62,906 nucleotides of DNA from Bacillota bacterium (GCA_023409835.1 JAEYQV010000133.1:1-62906); one strand, 5' to 3'; numbered from the stretch's first letter, positions 16,607 through 25,279 are shown. Made by a program: numbers and translations. The notes: a model not told the origin generated them from the sequence alone.

Positions 16607-17448
16607 ACGGATCCTCCTTTCTCATCATAATCCTCAAGGAAATGATAAGACATCTTCTTGTTATGATACCCAATTATGGTATCCAGATTCACATCATGGA
16701 TGCTTCGGAATATATTCATATCTATACTGGGATTCGTCTGACGGAATCTCTTCACCAAAGCTTTCATTTCCTGACGCTTGGAGCCACCACCGCCATTATC
16801 ACAGAGGGTACAATTCTCCGTCAGACGGCAGGCACACTGGATGAACTGCAGTCCGTTATATCTCTTCCAGGCCAGGATGTCTTCCTCCTTCACCATATAG
16901 AGCGGACGAATCAGCTGCATCCCCGGATGGTTCGTGCTATGAAGCTTCGGCATCATCGTCTGGATCTGCCCGGCATAGAGCATTCCCATTAATACAGTTT
17001 CAATCACATCATCAAAGTGATGTCCGAGGGCAATCTTATTACATCCCAGCTCCTGTGCCTTTTTATAGAGGTAGCCCCTGCGCATCCTGGCGCAGAGGTA
17101 ACAGGGAGACGAGTCCACCTCCGCCACAATATCAAAGATCCGTGTCTCAAACATTGTAATCGGGATATTCAGCCGCTTAGCATTATTGATAACGGTCTGC
17201 CGGTTGATCTCATTATAGCCCGGGTCCATGACGAGGAAAACCAGCTCAAATGGTATCTTGCCATGACACTGGAGCTCCTGCATGCATTTTGCCAGGAGCA
17301 TGGAATCCTTCCCGCCGGAGATACATACTGCGATTTTATCGCCTTCCTTAATTAACTCATAGTTGCTGACCGCATTCGTAAACCGCCTCCAGATCGTCTT
17401 CCGGAACTTGGTTATAATGCTTCGTTCAATTTCCTGATATCTTTCCAT
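16600..17448 (-). CDS. TtcA-like tRNA 2-thiolation PP-loop ATPase
   Basis: 282 residues. The PP-loop CISGGKDSMLLAK, CYLCARMRRGYLYKKAQELG with paired Cys, LGHHFDDVIETVLM and a later CACRLTENCTLCDN cluster match the TtcA/TtuA-type family that thiolates tRNA using an iron-sulfur cluster. The exact tRNA position (C32 or another) is not decided by sequence. It lies 64 nt after the cysteine desulfurase gene and overlaps tcdA, forming a sulfur/tRNA-modification operon. Confidence 0.88.
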   Translation of the reverse strand: MERYQEIERSIITKFRKTIWRRFTNAVSNYELIKEGDKIAVCISGGKDSMLLAKCMQELQCHGKIPFELVFLVMDPGYNEINRQTVINNAKRLNIPITMFETRIFDIVAEVDSSPCYLCARMRRGYLYKKAQELGCNKIALGHHFDDVIETVLMGMLYAGQIQTMMPKLHSTNHPGMQLIRPLYMVKEEDILAWKRYNGLQFIQCACRLTENCTLCDNGGGGSKRQEMKALVKRFRQTNPSIDMNIFRSIHDVNLDTIIGYHNKKMSYHFLEDYDEKGGSVC

Positions 17449-17512
17449 TATTCTATCACTTTCTACTGATCAAGTCATTCATTTATTTGCTATTATAAGA
17501 ACGGTAAATCCG

Positions 17513-18634
17513 TTATTCTGCCAGGCTCCTGTAGCATTGATCGAAGGCCTCCAGGAAGCTTTGCAGCTCTTCCTCCGTTGTCAGATGGCTTAGGCTTACT
17601 CTCCAGGAGCACATCGCATTCTTCTTGTCCCTGGTCACTGCATATACCGGCCTGGAGGGTGTGTTTAATACCGAACAGGCGGATTTGACAGACACGCAGA
17701 TGCCCTTCTCCTCCAAGGATTGTGTAAACTGTACTGCCTTTATCCCCTGTACACTTACATTCAGAATATGGGGAATCGAGAATCTAGTACTGTTAAGGCG
17801 TACCTTTTTATAACCGGAAAGCTCCCGCTCCAGCTGTTCCTTCAATCGACTGATGTAAACAAATCTTTGCTCCAGGTTTCCAAGGGCAAGTTCCAGCGCC
17901 TTATAAGTCGCAGCAGCCATTGCCACATCCGGAGTACCGCTGCGGTACAGAGTTGTGCTGCTGCCTCCATGGATCAGCGGTTCCAAAACAAGGTTCTCCT
18001 TCTTAATCAGGAGACCTGAACTGTTCAAGCCGTAGAATTTGTGGGGAGCAAGAGTGATGCAGTCCGCTTCCTCCATTGAAATATTGATCTTACCCACTGC
18101 CTGGGTCGCATCCGTATGGAAACGGCAGTCCGGATAGTTTTTCAATATCTCTGCAAGCTCTGCAAGCTGCTGCCTGACACCCAGTTCGCTGTCCACAGCG
18201 CAGATGGATACAAGAATCGTATCCTTCCTGAGCAGCTCCTGTAAGTGATCGAGATCCACCAATCCATCTGATGTTAAATCGACCAGATCAATTTCAAAGC
18301 CCTGGGCTTGTAGATAGGTCAACGCTCCGCTGACGGAGGGGTGTTCCAGACAGGTTGAGATAATATGCTTCCCTCTCTGACTGTTTGACAGCGCCAATCC
18401 CTTAATCGCCAGGTTGTTTGCTTCACTGGCGCCGGAGGTATAGATAATCTCCGTCGGCTTTACCCTTAGCAGGCTGGCAATTCCGGCAGTAATCTGCTCC
18501 AACCGATCCTTCGACTGCTTCCCGAGCTGATGCTTGGAATTCGGATTGGCCAGCACCCGCATACCTTCCTCATAATAGCAGTCCAGCACCTCTTTAGCCG
18601 CCGGGGTATTGGCTGCATAATCAAGATATATCAT
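17513..18634 (-). CDS. Cysteine desulfurase (NifS/IscS-like)
   Basis: 373 residues of aminotransferase class V. MIYLDYAANTPA, YTSGASEANNLAIKG, CLEHPSVSG, HTDATQAVGKI, LAPHKFYGLNSSGLLI (PLP lysine) and VKSACSV (persulfide Cys) are all present. ATG 18634 has AGGTGGAG just before it; the frame extends to 18676 without homologous sequence. It supplies sulfur, probably to the TtcA-like protein and TcdA encoded just downstream. No iscU is adjacent, so a tRNA-dedicated desulfurase is plausible. Confidence 0.92.
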   Translation of the reverse strand: MIYLDYAANTPAAKEVLDCYYEEGMRVLANPNSKHQLGKQSKDRLEQITAGIASLLRVKPTEIIYTSGASEANNLAIKGLALSNSQRGKHIISTCLEHPSVSGALTYLQAQGFEIDLVDLTSDGLVDLDHLQELLRKDTILVSICAVDSELGVRQQLAELAEILKNYPDCRFHTDATQAVGKINISMEEADCITLAPHKFYGLNSSGLLIKKENLVLEPLIHGGSSTTLYRSGTPDVAMAAATYKALELALGNLEQRFVYISRLKEQLERELSGYKKVRLNSTRFSIPHILNVSVQGIKAVQFTQSLEEKGICVSVKSACSVLNTPSRPVYAVTRDKKNAMCSWRVSLSHLTTEEELQSFLEAFDQCYRSLAE

Positions 18635-18740
18635 GTCTCCACCTGATTTCTTATCCCTTAGTCCCGGGAACCCCATAGCAGGGCTACCGGACCCTTAATC
18701 CTCAATTCATGAGTTACTTATTGTTAGTATCAAAAGAATA

Positions 18741-18765
18741 CCCCGCTTTTTCGCCGAAAGCGGGG
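18741..18765. terminator. GC-rich hairpin upstream of the cysteine desulfurase gene
   Basis: CCCCGCTTT and AAAGCGGGG form a perfect 9-bp stem with a 7-nt loop. The minus strand continues TATTCTTTTG, so it may end transcription coming from the rubredoxin side. Confidence 0.6.
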
Positions 18766-18825
18766 ATATACCACGAAATATTATAAAGAATAATTCCTAC
18801 TATGTCAATGGAATTTATACAAATA

Positions 18826-18907
18826 GGGAACAATGGGCTTCCTGCATATTGTGAGACATTGGGCTACATGCATATTTGAGAGACATTGGGCTACATGCAT
18901 ATTTGGG
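18826..18907. repeat. Three-copy 26/27-bp tandem repeat
   Basis: GAGACATTGGGCTACATGCA at 18853 and 18880 (27-bp period), preceded by a diverged copy from 18826 (AACAATGGGCTTCCTGCATA). It lies between the rubredoxin terminator and the GC-rich hairpin, in a stretch with no gene. Function unknown. Confidence 0.85.
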
Positions 18908-18929
18908 AGTAATGGTAATTAAACAAACA

Positions 18930-18965
18930 GGGCTGTTGCAATGAAAATTTATATTGCAACAGCCC
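18930..18965 (-). terminator. Rubredoxin terminator
   Basis: GGGCTGTTGCAAT and ATTGCAACAGCCC form a perfect 13-bp stem with a 10-nt loop, 7 nt beyond the rubredoxin stop, followed on the minus strand by TGTTTGTTT. Confidence 0.9.
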
Positions 18966-18972
18966 CAATTAA

Positions 18973-19134
18973 TTACTTTACCTCTTCAAATTCATCCTTG
19001 CTAACTCCGCACACAGGACAAACCCAGTCTTCGGGAATATCTTCCCACTTTGTTCCAGGAGCAATACCGCTATCCGGATCGCCTAATTCTTCATCGTAAA
19101 TGTAACCACATGCAGTGCACTCAAATTTTTTCAT
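18973..19134 (-). CDS. Rubredoxin
   Basis: 53 residues, the classic rubredoxin size. MKKFECTACGYIYDEELGD and the later WVCPVCGVSKDEFEEV supply the two CxxCG loops binding one iron; DPDSGIAPGTKWEDIPEDW is the standard middle. Cytoplasmic one-electron carrier, usually serving oxygen/peroxide detoxification in anaerobes. GGAGG lies 8 nt before the ATG. Single gene with its own terminator. Confidence 0.97.
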   Translation of the reverse strand: MKKFECTACGYIYDEELGDPDSGIAPGTKWEDIPEDWVCPVCGVSKDEFEEVK

Positions 19135-19404
19135 AGAATAACCTCCATATAATCATAGTGTTTACATAACCTTACTTTAATATGTATACCATAAAAAACT
19201 TAAAATCACAAGAAGAAATCCTTGTGAATGGCTAATATTTACCTTTCAAATATATAATGTTGTGGTATACTATTCCTGTAACTTACTCGATCTTTCTACC
19301 GCTATTCCGGTTCATATACCGGCAAGCTTTTATCGATTGCATATATGCGGGGGAGATCATAGGGTATACCCATATAATAACAGACAGAAATGGAGGAATG
19401 AAAT

Positions 19405-19593
19405 ATGAACGCATCAATTGACCGCGATGGTTGCATCGGCTGTGGACTTTGTGCCGATACCTGTCCTTCCGTTTTCCGCATGGCAGATGACGGATTAGCT
19501 GAGGTTTATACAAATCCCGTACCCACAGACGAGGAGGCTGCCGCCACAGAAGCTGCGGATGGTTGTCCTGTCAACGTAATTACCGTAGAATAA
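19405..19593 (+). CDS. Ferredoxin, single [4Fe-4S]
   Basis: 62 residues. CIGCGLCADTCPSVF (CxxCxxCxxxC) plus the distal DGCPVNVI Cys gives four ligands for one [4Fe-4S] cluster; the second cluster motif of 2[4Fe-4S] clostridial ferredoxins is missing. Strongly acidic. Electron carrier for low-potential reactions. GGAGG lies 8 nt before the ATG. It is convergent with xylA across terminator 19616-19660. Confidence 0.95.
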   Translation: MNASIDRDGCIGCGLCADTCPSVFRMADDGLAEVYTNPVPTDEEAAATEAADGCPVNVITVE

Positions 19594-19615
19594 GCTACAT
19601 AATCGAATACCTATG

Positions 19616-19660
19616 AAAAAGGAGCTATCACACTAAGATTACTAGTGCGTAGCTCCTTTT
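19616..19660. terminator. Bidirectional terminator between ferredoxin and xylA
   Basis: AAAAAGGAGCTA and TAGCTCCTTTT with inner CACACT/AGTGCG pairing: strong in both directions between convergent genes. Confidence 0.9.
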
Positions 19661-19661
19661 A

Positions 19662-19695
19662 TTGGCGGTTGGCTGCTACAGGCAGACAATCCGGT
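19662..19695 (-). repeat. Dispersed hairpin repeat, copy 2
   Basis: On the minus strand ACCGGATTGTCTGCC, loop TGT, AGCAGCCAACCGCCAA. The terminator at 19616-19660 lies on its CCAA side, the same polarity as copy 1. It starts 19 nt after the xylA stop. Confidence 0.9.
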
Positions 19696-19713
19696 TTATC
19701 TAAGCGGTTAAGC

Positions 19714-21030
19714 CTATTTTGTTTCCATGATATATTGGTTCAGGATATTCTCGAGCATTTCCTGTCTTCCGGATCTGTTCGGGGTAACACCGTTCTTTAA
19801 GGCATATGCCTCTAATTCCTTGAAGCCAACCTTGCTATCCACAATATCCTTACCAATGCCGCTCTTATAGCTTGCATAACGATCGGCCTTGAAGTTCTCG
19901 AATACCTTATCCTCAAGCAGCTTAGCAGCAACCTTTAAGCCTCTTGCAAATGCATCCATACCAGCGATATATGCATAGAATAAATCATCATCCTCAAAGG
20001 ATGCACGACGTACCTTGGAGTCAAAGTTTAAGCCACCCTTTGTGAAGCCGCCTGCCAGCAGAACCTCGTACATAGCAAGGGTTGTATCGTATACATTGGT
20101 CGGGAACTGGTCGGTATCCCATCCAAGCATTGGATCGCCGGTGTTAGCATCCACGCTGCCAAATACACCATTGATTCTAGCCATGTTAAGCTCGTGCTGG
20201 AAGGTATGCTGAGCTAAGGTTGCATGGTTAGCCTCGATGTTCATCTTAAAGTAATCCTGCAGGTTGTACTTTCTTAAGAAAGCAAGTACAGTAGCAGTAT
20301 CAAAATCATACTGGTGCTTTGTAGGTTCCTTCGGCTTGGGCTCGATTAGGAACTGACCGGTGAAGCCGATCTCCTTCGCATAGTCAACTGCCATCTGCAG
20401 TAATCTAGCCAGGTTATCCAGCTCTAAACCGGTATCTGTATTCAGCAGTGTCTCATAGCCTTCACGTCCGCCCCAGAATACATAGTTCACACCGCCTAAT
20501 TCTTTGGTGATCTCCATAGCCTTCTTAATCTGAGCTGCAGCATATGCAAATACGGTTGCATTGCAGGAGGTTCCTGCACCGTGAACGAATTTATCATCGC
20601 CGAAGGCATTGGTGGTACCCCATAAGCATTTGATGCCGGTGCGTGCCATCTCTTCCTTGATAACAGCTACGATCTCATCTAAGTTCTTGTTTGTCTCCTC
20701 TAAGGTTGCAGCTCTGGGAGCAATATCTGCATCATGGAAGCAGAAGAAGGGAATCTGCAGCTTTTCCATTAACTCGAAGGATGCATGCACTCTTTCCTTG
20801 GCTTTCTTCATCGCATCCGCTGTATTATCCCAGTCACGATGCATGGTAGCACCACCGAAGGGATCGTTACCCATATAAGTCAGGGTGTGCCAATAAGACA
20901 TGGCGAATCTTAAATGCTCCTTCATGGACTTGCCCATTACAACCTCGTCAGGATTGTAGTATCTGAAGGCCAGCTGATTTTTGCTCTGAGGTCCTTCATA
21001 GTTGATTTTACCAACTTTAAAATAAGACAT
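19714..21030 (-). CDS. xylA: Xylose isomerase
   Basis: Converts D-xylose to D-xylulose (and D-glucose to fructose). 438 residues, the size of the class II enzymes. MSYFKVGKINYEGPQSKN at the start, FCFHDADIAP, WGGREGYETLLNTD, FLIEPKPKEPTKHQYDFD, MNIEANHATLAQHTFQHE and GSVDANTGDPMLGWDTDQFP contain the metal and catalytic residues. ATG 21030 has AGGAGG 7 nt upstream. No xylulokinase, xylose transporter or xylR lies in the window, so it stands alone. Confidence 0.98.
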   Translation of the reverse strand: MSYFKVGKINYEGPQSKNQLAFRYYNPDEVVMGKSMKEHLRFAMSYWHTLTYMGNDPFGGATMHRDWDNTADAMKKAKERVHASFELMEKLQIPFFCFHDADIAPRAATLEETNKNLDEIVAVIKEEMARTGIKCLWGTTNAFGDDKFVHGAGTSCNATVFAYAAAQIKKAMEITKELGGVNYVFWGGREGYETLLNTDTGLELDNLARLLQMAVDYAKEIGFTGQFLIEPKPKEPTKHQYDFDTATVLAFLRKYNLQDYFKMNIEANHATLAQHTFQHELNMARINGVFGSVDANTGDPMLGWDTDQFPTNVYDTTLAMYEVLLAGGFTKGGLNFDSKVRRASFEDDDLFYAYIAGMDAFARGLKVAAKLLEDKVFENFKADRYASYKSGIGKDIVDSKVGFKELEAYALKNGVTPNRSGRQEMLENILNQYIMETK

Positions 21031-21213
21031 AATCTTTCCTCCTTTTATCATTATATTAATTTCATTATTATCCTTTGGTGTCTAGATGATACATGACAGC
21101 CGGCTCCATTATAAGCAGTATTCCCAAAGCTTTAGGGCAGCTATCCGTATCCAATATGTCATAATCTGTAGGACTTATGTAATAAACTTTTATGAAATGT
21201 TCGTCCTGATATT

Positions 21214-21243
21214 ATTATAATTTATATTGACAAATTTATCAAT
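21214..21243 (-). promoter_or_regulatory. xylA promoter with near-palindrome
   Basis: Minus-strand TTGATA (21237-21242), 17 nt, TATAAT (21214-21219). ATTGATAAATTTGTCAAT (21226-21243 read on the minus strand) is palindromic except at one pair and overlaps the -35, so it may be an operator. The leader to the ATG would be about 175 nt. Confidence 0.6.
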
Positions 21244-21308
21244 ACCAATTTGTAAACTTATTAAACTAATTATAAATTTCTTATCAATGGAATAGGAATA
21301 TGGGATAG

Positions 21309-21340
21309 CCGGATTGTCTGCCTGTGCAGCCAACCGCCAA
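21309..21340 (+). repeat. Dispersed hairpin repeat, copy 3
   Basis: CCGGATTGTCTGCC, short loop, CAGCCAACCGCCAA, one base shorter than the other copies. The terminator structure follows at 21343. Confidence 0.88.
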
Positions 21341-21342
21341 CG

Positions 21343-21415
21343 AAAAGGCAGCTTAAGCCCCCATAATCCATGGTCTGACTGCAGACCGGTGAAAGGAAAG
21401 CGAAAGCTGCCTTAT
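21343..21415. terminator. Terminator after the subtilisin-like protease gene
   Basis: AAAAGGCAGCTT (21343-21354) pairs with AAGCTGCCTT (21404-21413); an inner GGTCTG/CAGACC hairpin (21372-21387) fills part of the loop. On the minus strand it follows the protease stop by about 36 nt. Confidence 0.7.
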
Positions 21416-21450
21416 TATTTATCCTTTAATGAACTAATTCTTGTATTACA

Positions 21451-22617
21451 TTAATTCTCCTCCAATAGTCTGCGGACATTCAACAGTCCCCAGCCCTGCT
21501 TCTCCCAATGCTGTCCCAGATCTACAGCACTGTTCCTGAGCAGCAGCTTCACCTCACGATTCGTTAACTCCGGATGTGCCGATAACAGCAGGGCAATTGC
21601 CCCGGATACTACCGGTGTCGCCATGGAGGTACCACTCTTGATGGTATACATCATCGGTGCGTCCGCCGTATTCAGCTGTACACTTCCATTCTTTCCACGG
21701 GTGATATAACGGCTGATATTACAGGATATGATATTGGAGCCCGGAGCTACGATATCCGGCTTCTTAATGCAATACGGAGTCGGGCCCCGACCGGAGTAAT
21801 CCTTTGCTCGGGTTCCGAACACCTCCACTGCCACATTATCATCAGAGGAACCTACCGTGATCACCTTTCGGCTGATTCCGGGTGTCGATATTGACATCGG
21901 TCCCGGTCCGTTATTTCCTGCTGCCACGATGACGACGATCCCGCTGTCCCAGACTGCATTCACCCCCTGAACCAGAAGGGAGTTTTCATCCAGACTATCC
22001 TTCGCCGCAGTCCCCACACTGATATTAACAACACGGATATTGTATTTCTTACGGTTATCTATGATCCATTGCAGCCCTGCAAGAACGTCAGAGATATTAC
22101 CGTCTCCACGATGGTCCAGTACCTTAACTACTATAAATTTACAGGCAGGCGCAATACCGGCATACTTTCCCTTGGAGGAGTATCCGCTTCCCCCTATAAT
22201 ACCGGCAACATGAGTACCATGCCCATTATCGTCATAGGGCTCCTTACGCCCATTGATAAAATCTTCAAAGGCAATCACTCTGTTCCCGCCTTCTACAAAA
22301 TCCTTATGAAGACTGATCCCGGTATCTAATATAGCCACTCCGACGCCCTGGCCCAGATATCCATGCTCATGTGCCCACTTACTTTCTATAATATCACTTA
22401 CACGGTTCATCTGTGCCGTGATATGGGTATCCATCTCCACACTGATCAGACCATCCAGTGCTTTGATATGCTCCAGCTTGCTCTCATCCACCTCAATCAC
22501 ATAGGCATCGATCATGGGAAGCTTATATTTGATATGACCCAGATTTTCTATGATTTTCAGCCTATTGTCATAATCACTGCAATGTATGATGATCTGGACT
22601 TTATTATCCCTATCCAT
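21451..22617 (-). CDS. Subtilisin-like serine protease (S8), probably intracellular
   Basis: 388 residues. The N-terminal 80 or so residues look like an inhibitor-type prodomain (IENLGHIKYKLPMIDAYVIE). The catalytic triad is clear: Asp in VAILDTGISLH, His in NGHGTHVAGIIGG, Ser in SGTSMATPVVSGAIALLL; the oxyanion Asn lies in VAAGNNGPGP. No signal peptide or wall-anchor is visible, so it is most likely cytoplasmic, perhaps working in stationary phase or sporulation (inference). Monocistronic. Confidence 0.93.
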   Translation of the reverse strand: MDRDNKVQIIIHCSDYDNRLKIIENLGHIKYKLPMIDAYVIEVDESKLEHIKALDGLISVEMDTHITAQMNRVSDIIESKWAHEHGYLGQGVGVAILDTGISLHKDFVEGGNRVIAFEDFINGRKEPYDDNGHGTHVAGIIGGSGYSSKGKYAGIAPACKFIVVKVLDHRGDGNISDVLAGLQWIIDNRKKYNIRVVNISVGTAAKDSLDENSLLVQGVNAVWDSGIVVIVAAGNNGPGPMSISTPGISRKVITVGSSDDNVAVEVFGTRAKDYSGRGPTPYCIKKPDIVAPGSNIISCNISRYITRGKNGSVQLNTADAPMMYTIKSGTSMATPVVSGAIALLLSAHPELTNREVKLLLRNSAVDLGQHWEKQGWGLLNVRRLLEEN

Positions 22618-22794
22618 TCATAAGCTCCATCTTTTTTTATCATACTATTCGCAGAGCCTATACAATATACTTTCGTCCCTCTTATTATATTATTTCACCA
22701 TATTACGGTTTATTCGATCCGGGGGGGTATGGTTTTTCATCCCTTCTTACCTGCATATCTGAGGTAACAACTGAGTTCAGGTCAGCCTGCAAAA

Positions 22795-23139
22795 CTAGAA
22801 AATTACGGTCAGCTGCATCTTAAACTGCTCTTCCCCATATACAGCATGAGGTATGTGAGCCGGCATAATCAACGTTTCTCCTTTACTCACCAGAAAGGTT
22901 TTCTCTCCTACCGTAAATCTGCCGACACCGTCAAGAACTGTAACCATGGCATCCCCCTCCGAGGAATGGGTACTGATCTCCTCTCCCCGGTCAAAGGAAA
23001 ATAGCGTCAGACTGACATGAGGATTCTGCACCAGTGTTTTACTTACCACCTGACCCTTTTGATAATTTAACTGATCCTCCAGTCTAAGAAGCTCTTCTGC
23101 TTCTATGTTTTTCAGTTTGCCCTTCTTTATCTCTTCCAT
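22795..23139 (-). CDS. Cupin-domain protein
   Basis: 114 residues forming one small cupin barrel. EISTHSSEGDAMVTVLDGVGRF holds the first cupin motif (one His, one Glu) and LIMPAHIPHAVYG the second (His ligands). Single-cupin proteins of this size are metal-binding and of mixed function; no enzyme role can be inferred. Single gene. Confidence 0.85.
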   Translation of the reverse strand: MEEIKKGKLKNIEAEELLRLEDQLNYQKGQVVSKTLVQNPHVSLTLFSFDRGEEISTHSSEGDAMVTVLDGVGRFTVGEKTFLVSKGETLIMPAHIPHAVYGEEQFKMQLTVIF

Positions 23140-23286
23140 ATAAGAAACTCCTTTCCGTTCGTAGCATATTTTGCTTCTATTGTAACATAGTTTATCACAA
23201 AAAATGTAGCTCAGGATACAAAATATTATTTACGAAATTATTCCAAGCTTTTATATTATAATAACTTTTCCTATATAATCCAACAA

Positions 23287-23377
23287 CTTGACTGATTTTA
23301 TCCGGTTTAAAGATTACAAAAATTACTATAATAATTTTTAAAAGTAGGAAATCAGTCAAGCTCAGCTTCATATGATA
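23287..23377 (+). promoter_or_regulatory. Inverted repeat and possible sporulation -10 upstream of the Cys-rich gene
   Basis: CTTGACTGATTT (23287-23298) and AAATCAGTCAAG (23349-23360) are a perfect 12-bp inverted repeat 50 nt apart. Just after it, CATATGATA (23369-23377) fits the CATAnnnTA -10 pattern of mother-cell sigma factors, 30 nt before the start codon. The inverted repeat is certain; the promoter reading is a guess. Confidence 0.45.
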
Positions 23378-23406
23378 CATTGTAATTAATATTAGGAGGA
23401 ACTACT

Positions 23407-23628
23407 ATGAGCGATTTAGCAGCAACACATTGCGACAACGGTATCAGGGGGACCAACAACGATTGTACTTGGATTATTTTCCTAATTCTCATCCTCTGCT
23501 GCTGTGGCGGCAATAACAGTGGTATCTTAGGTGGAGGCGGCTGTGGTGGATCAGACAACGGTTGTGGTTGCATCTTTATAATCCTCATCCTTCTCTGCTG
23601 CTGTGGAAATGGTGGAGGCTTCTTCTAA
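23407..23628 (+). CDS. Cys/Gly-rich small hydrophobic protein with internal duplication
   Basis: 73 residues. Two copies of the same module follow a short head: CTWIIFLILILCCCGGNNSG and CIFIILILLCCCGNGGG, each a strongly hydrophobic run ending in three consecutive Cys and Gly/Asn. Eleven Cys in all. GGAGG lies before the ATG and an excellent terminator follows. Similar short Cys/Gly-rich proteins occur in spore-forming Clostridia, where a coat or crust role has been suspected. Function unknown; the antisense proline-rich frame is a shadow. Confidence 0.8.
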   Translation: MSDLAATHCDNGIRGTNNDCTWIIFLILILCCCGGNNSGILGGGGCGGSDNGCGCIFIILILLCCCGNGGGFF

Positions 23629-23674
23629 AAATCAATGCTCATAACAGCATAAGATTTCATTTCCTACGAAAAGC

Positions 23675-23706
23675 AAAAAAAGCTGCGTACCACGCAGCTT
23701 TTTTTG
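23675..23706. terminator. Terminator of the Cys-rich gene
   Basis: AAAAAAAGCTGCGT, a short loop, ACGCAGCTTTTTTT: near-perfect and bidirectional. Confidence 0.95.
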
Positions 23707-23740
23707 TTAGCGATTGGCTGCCATTAGCAGTCAATCCGGT
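23707..23740 (-). repeat. Dispersed hairpin repeat, copy 4
   Basis: The most diverged copy: minus-strand ACCGGATTGACTGC, loop TAATG, GCAGCCAATCGCTAA. Relative to the others the stem gains GATTG/CAATC pairing while the loop changes, so structure is kept. The terminator lies on the CTAA side, as in all copies. Confidence 0.85.
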
Positions 23741-23745
23741 CCCCT

Positions 23746-23946
23746 TCATTTCTTCTTTTTCTGCTTTTTTAACCGGTCAAAGCAATCCCTGTCTATTTCA
23801 TAAATTGTATTCTCTTCAATTATCAGGTCATCATCTCTCTTTCGTGCAATCGGCTCTAATCGTTTGGTTGAATTGTTACCCGAGTTATCACCACTCTTAA
23901 TATTTTGAAATCCGTTATTTCCCGGACTAAAAAATAGATTATCCAT
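23746..23946 (-). CDS. Small hydrophilic protein, unknown
   Basis: 66 residues: Asn/Ser/Gly-rich first half (FFSPGNNGFQNIKSGDNSGN), then charged RKRDDDLIIEENTIYEIDRDC and a poly-Lys tail. No signal peptide or membrane segment. GGGG lies 6-7 nt before the ATG. No family recognised; one Cys only. It is bounded by a repeat/terminator unit on its 3' side, which supports it being a real gene. Confidence 0.55.
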   Translation of the reverse strand: MDNLFFSPGNNGFQNIKSGDNSGNNSTKRLEPIARKRDDDLIIEENTIYEIDRDCFDRLKKQKKKK

Positions 23947-24133
23947 TTTTGCCCCATAATTATATTGTCATTTTAATATATGATTATTTTATTGAAATGT
24001 CCTTAATAGGATTGAAACGGAGGGTGTTTTCCTTTATACTATGGATAAACTTCGGCCCGGATGTTTAATTCATATCGGCATGTATTGATTCCTCCGGTTC
24101 CGGAAAAATATATATGAAATCAGAGAGGTGTCT

Positions 24134-25237
24134 ATGTCAGGATCAACCTATGGAACAAGCTTTGTCATATCCACCTGGGGAGAATCCCACGGAGAGGGAA
24201 TCGGAGTCGTGGTAGACGGTTGCCCAGCCGGTCTCCCATTACAAGAGGAGAATATTCAAGCATACTTAAACCGGAGAAAGCCGGGTCAATCGAGGTATTC
24301 AACTCCCCGTAAGGAAGAGGATAAGGTAAGAATCCTCTCCGGAACCTTTGACGGGCTTACAACCGGAACCCCCATATCCCTTGTGGTATTTAACGAGAAC
24401 CAGAGATCCTCAGACTATTCCCAGATTGCAAATTATTATCGTCCCGGACATGCGGATTATACCTTTGACCGGAAATACGGCTTCCGTGATTATCGCGGAG
24501 GTGGCAGATCCTCCGGTCGAGAGACGATTGGAAGAGTTGCTGCCGGAGCGATTGCAGCCGCAATTTTAAAGGAGCTGGGGATAACGGTTTATGCTTATAC
24601 CAGATCCATCGGACCGATTACCATTGATTATCAACGCTGTAAGAAGGAGCTTACCGGCTCCAGTCCCTTATTCATGCCTGATCCGGAAGCCTCCCGGATG
24701 GCTGAGGATTATGTACTTGAGCAATTAAGTACGAAAAACTCCATCGGCGGAGTAATCGAATGCATCGTCACCGGGATGCCGTCCGGTATCGGACAACCGG
24801 TATTTGATAAGCTGGATGCTGCTCTTGCAAAAGCGGTGATGTCAGTCGGTGCGGTTAAGGGAGTGGAAATCGGCGATGGCTTTGCAGTGGCCTCCAAAAC
24901 CGGTGCGCAGAATAACGACTCCTTCCGTTACGATGAACAGCAGAAGCTCTATAAGCTGACAAATCATGCAGGCGGTATTCTCGGCGGAATCAGTGACGGA
25001 TCAGAGCTCATTCTCCGGGCTGCCGTTAAGCCCACACCCTCCATCGCCAGACCACAGAAAACCGTGAATAAGAACGGAGAAAATATCGAGGTTGAGATCC
25101 ATGGCCGCCATGATCCTGTTATTGTTCCTCGGGCCGTTGTCGTCGTTGAAGCCATGGTGGCAATGACACTGGTGGACCAGCTATTTATGGGTATGACCTC
25201 TAGGATGGATCGGATCAAGGATTTTTACAAGAAATAA
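24134..25237 (+). CDS. aroC: Chorismate synthase
   Basis: Last step of the shikimate pathway, making chorismate from EPSP with reduced FMN. About 367 residues. GTSFVISTWGESHGEGIGVV, RRKPGQSRYSTPRKEEDKV, RPGHADYTFDRKYGFRDYRG and GRSSGRETIGRVAAGAIA are signature stretches; HGRHDPVIVPRAVVVVEAM is typical of the C-terminus. Start ATG 24134 with GAGAGG 5 nt upstream; an in-frame GTG at 24128 is less likely. Single gene here. Confidence 0.97.
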   Translation: MSGSTYGTSFVISTWGESHGEGIGVVVDGCPAGLPLQEENIQAYLNRRKPGQSRYSTPRKEEDKVRILSGTFDGLTTGTPISLVVFNENQRSSDYSQIANYYRPGHADYTFDRKYGFRDYRGGGRSSGRETIGRVAAGAIAAAILKELGITVYAYTRSIGPITIDYQRCKKELTGSSPLFMPDPEASRMAEDYVLEQLSTKNSIGGVIECIVTGMPSGIGQPVFDKLDAALAKAVMSVGAVKGVEIGDGFAVASKTGAQNNDSFRYDEQQKLYKLTNHAGGILGGISDGSELILRAAVKPTPSIARPQKTVNKNGENIEVEIHGRHDPVIVPRAVVVVEAMVAMTLVDQLFMGMTSRMDRIKDFYKK

Positions 25238-25279
25238 TTAATACGGAATTTATTCTTAGTAGCAGCACGTTAGATAGGC

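Noticed and set aside
16528..16992. Gene antisense to tcdA and the TtcA-like gene
   Set aside because: Codon-shadow of two well-supported minus-strand genes; no homology, no ribosome site.
23352..23588. Proline-rich protein on the minus strand
   Set aside because: It is the complement of the Gly/Cys-rich repeats of the plus-strand gene, with no ribosome site.
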